Of a stretch of DNA of 64,000 nt, positions 62,294-64,000 are shown piece by piece. The DNA is taken from NCBI RefSeq assembly GCF_905475395.1, contig NC_058337.1:11458983-11522982 (forward strand), written 5' to 3'. The translations under genes and the position numbers were made by a program. Under the pieces are notes generated by a model. That model searched no databases. It was not told the origin of the DNA and was given only the letters and a program-made list of their open reading frames with translations. The stretch's first letter is position 1. Each line of letters opens with the position of its first letter. Source of the DNA: Chrysoperla carnea. Lineage: Eukaryota > Arthropoda > Insecta > Neuroptera > Chrysopidae.

Positions 62294-63676
62294 ATGGCAG
62301 ATAAAAATACGGATTTTTTAAACAGCGAAAAACATATTAAAATTGAAAACGATTTAAATAATACAGAATTTATTATTGTTAAAAATGAAATATTCAATAA
62401 AAGTGAGACAACGGAATATCAACAAATTAAAAAAGAAACACCTGAAGATTTTATTACGACAGAGCTAGAAGAAGGAGGAATCCTTTTAAACAATCAGTTG
62501 TTTAAGGATAAATATGAACATATTAAACTTGAACAGCAAATAAAAACTGAATTAGTCATTAGGGATGAAATATTTGGTGAAAATGAAGGTGAAGTTGGAG
62601 ATGGAGAGTTTATTATGAAACAGCAATTAAATGAACAAGAACGAATTTTTACCGGAGAAAAATGTTTTTTATGCAAAATTTGTGGTAAAACATTTAATCG
62701 ACAAAGTAGCTTAAGTCGACACAATCAAACTCATACCGATAAAAAACATTTTCCATGTGAAGTATGTGACAAAATATTTACTGTACAAAGTAAGTTAATT
62801 AATCACTTACGAACTCATACTGGAGAAAAACCTTTTGCTTGTGATAATTGTGATAAAACATTTAGTGTGAAGAATAATTTAATTTTACATATTAAACGAA
62901 TTCATACCGGTGAAAAACCTTTTTCTTGTGAAATTTGTGATAAAGCATTTACTTCGAAATATAATATGAACCAACATAAACGAACCCACACAGGAGAAAA
63001 ACCTTTTTCATGTGACGCTTGTGATAAAACATTTGCTCAGTGGGTCAGTTTAATTCAACATAAACGAACTCACACTGGAGAAAAACCTTTTTCATGTGAA
63101 TTTTGTGATAAAATATTTACTCTACAAGGTAGTTTAATCAAGCATACACGAACTCATACTGGGGAAAAACCTTTTTCTTGTGATAATTGTGATAAAACAT
63201 TTGCTGTGAAGGGTAATTTAATTTCACATATTAAATATATTCATACCGGAGAAAAATCTTTTTCTTGTGAAGTTTGTTATAAAACATTTACTTCGAAACA
63301 GAAGATGAATGAACACAAACGAACTCACAGCGGAGAAAAACCTTTTTCATGTGATGCTTGTGATAAAACATTTGCCGTGAGGGGTAATTTAATTTCACAT
63401 ATGAAACGAATTCATACCGGAGAAAAGCCTTTTACTTGTGAAGTTTGTTATAAAACATTTATTTCCAAATATAGTATGAATCTACATAAACGAACTCATA
63501 CTGGGGAAAAACCATTCTCATGTGAGGTGTGTGAAAAAAAATTTCCTCGACAAAGCAGTTTAGATTTACATAAACGACTTCATACAGGTGAAAAACCTTT
63601 TTCTTGTGAATATTGTGATAAAACATTTACTTTAAAACATTATTTAACACTGCATAAACGCACTCACAAACTATAA
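62294..63676 (+). CDS. C2H2 zinc-finger protein with 12 fingers
   Basis: A single exon of 460 aa, probably a nuclear DNA-binding regulator. Residues 1-120 are acidic with no ZAD, KRAB or BTB domain. Five psi-K-x-E SUMO-type motifs lie there: IKIE 15-18, VKNE 29-32, IKKE 45-48, IKLE 77-80 and IKTE 83-86. From C127 to H458 there are 12 consecutive C2H2 fingers joined by TGEKPF-type linkers; the first linker (TDKKHF) and the eighth (SGEKPF) are variant. Fingers 3, 7 and 9 have the longer H-x4-H spacing and each is followed by a finger with a (T/I)SK core, so pairs 3-4, 7-8 and 9-10 are duplicated modules. The start has the context AAAAAATAATGG. The family is too large for an orthologue call. Confidence 0.93.
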   Translation: MADKNTDFLNSEKHIKIENDLNNTEFIIVKNEIFNKSETTEYQQIKKETPEDFITTELEEGGILLNNQLFKDKYEHIKLEQQIKTELVIRDEIFGENEGEVGDGEFIMKQQLNEQERIFTGEKCFLCKICGKTFNRQSSLSRHNQTHTDKKHFPCEVCDKIFTVQSKLINHLRTHTGEKPFACDNCDKTFSVKNNLILHIKRIHTGEKPFSCEICDKAFTSKYNMNQHKRTHTGEKPFSCDACDKTFAQWVSLIQHKRTHTGEKPFSCEFCDKIFTLQGSLIKHTRTHTGEKPFSCDNCDKTFAVKGNLISHIKYIHTGEKSFSCEVCYKTFTSKQKMNEHKRTHSGEKPFSCDACDKTFAVRGNLISHMKRIHTGEKPFTCEVCYKTFISKYSMNLHKRTHTGEKPFSCEVCEKKFPRQSSLDLHKRLHTGEKPFSCEYCDKTFTLKHYLTLHKRTHKL

Positions 63677-64000
63677 TTAAACAAAGTAGCTGTTTGTGTG
63701 ATATGTGATAACTTGATTTGTTTGACTCGAAATGTAAATAAAGAGTGATATAATTTGTAAAATAAATAAAATATGATTTGTAATTTATTATAGTTTTAGT
63801 AATAAACCAGGACGATTTTGTTTAATTTGTTTTTTCCGTGCTTTGCTTTACCTGAAACTTCTGACACTACACATTGTCTTCTTTATTAATCGGAAAATCT
63901 GAATCTACATTTTATCGTTGTACGAAAAATTTGAAACAATGGTTAGAAACCCATAAGTATAAAGTTCGAACAGGCAGAAAAAGTTAAGAACAAAACATTG
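63677..64000. other. 3' flank of the zinc-finger gene
   Basis: 3' UTR and intergenic sequence. No further gene seen before the window ends. Confidence 0.5.
63737..63742 (+). terminator. polyadenylation signal of the zinc-finger gene
   Basis: AATAAA about 60 bp after the stop; another lies near 63762. Confidence 0.5.

Noticed and set aside
62494-62724. 76-codon minus-strand ORF
   Set aside because: Antisense shadow of the zinc-finger gene.

Overview
The window is AT-rich animal DNA, almost certainly from an insect. Its genes are conserved metazoan single-copy genes in an AT-biased codon style, with GT-AG introns of 1-8.5 kb, and the space between them is packed with short non-autonomous transposons. 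The order of insect cannot be fixed from sequence alone. No prokaryotic feature, CRISPR array or canonical tRNA/rRNA gene was seen.\n\nLayout. Bases 1-11.5 kb hold no gene; they hold foldback repeats and a young 2-kb palindrome (4981-7016) whose arms carry a hammerhead-ribozyme-like motif. On the minus strand, 34367 down to 11615 encodes a golgin-97 (GOLGA1) homologue: six coding exons, all phases consistent, 691 aa, ending in a GRIP domain. Divergent from it, 34819-37375 (+) is a two-exon UPF0598 (C8orf82-type) gene whose intron contains an unrecognised minus-strand ORF without an ATG. The stretch 37.4-42.5 kb is intergenic and repeat-rich. On the minus strand, 46281 (or 46661) down to 42544 is an AKTIP/FTS-type UEV gene. 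The stretch 46.7-52.6 kb is intergenic, with a 5'-truncated non-LTR retrotransposon and a dead Tc1/mariner-like transposase. At 52602-53060 (+) is an intronless MPHOSPH6 homologue. At 54692-61144 (+) is a seven-exon DIMT1 (18S rRNA dimethyladenosine transferase) gene of 306 aa. At 62294-63676 (+) is an intronless 460-aa protein with 12 C2H2 zinc fingers.\n\nFunctional themes. Golgin-97 and AKTIP belong to membrane trafficking: trans-Golgi tethering, and the FTS-Hook-FHIP adaptor. MPHOSPH6 and DIMT1, neighbours on the same strand, both act in rRNA maturation. UPF0598 is an uncharacterised, probably mitochondrial, family. The zinc-finger gene is a probable transcription factor with five SUMO-consensus motifs in its N-terminal region.\n\nRepeats. 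At least a dozen distinct palindromic (foldback/MITE-like) elements were found by eye, plus an interspersed ~0.65-kb family with about ten full or partial copies, tRNA-derived SINE candidates and nested insertions. The most notable item is the palindrome at 4981-7016: 821-bp arms with no indel seen, a 13-bp flanking direct repeat, a one-sided ~38-bp extension and a type I hammerhead-like motif. Together these suggest a remnant of a Penelope-like element. Repeat boundaries are read by eye and are approximate unless stated.
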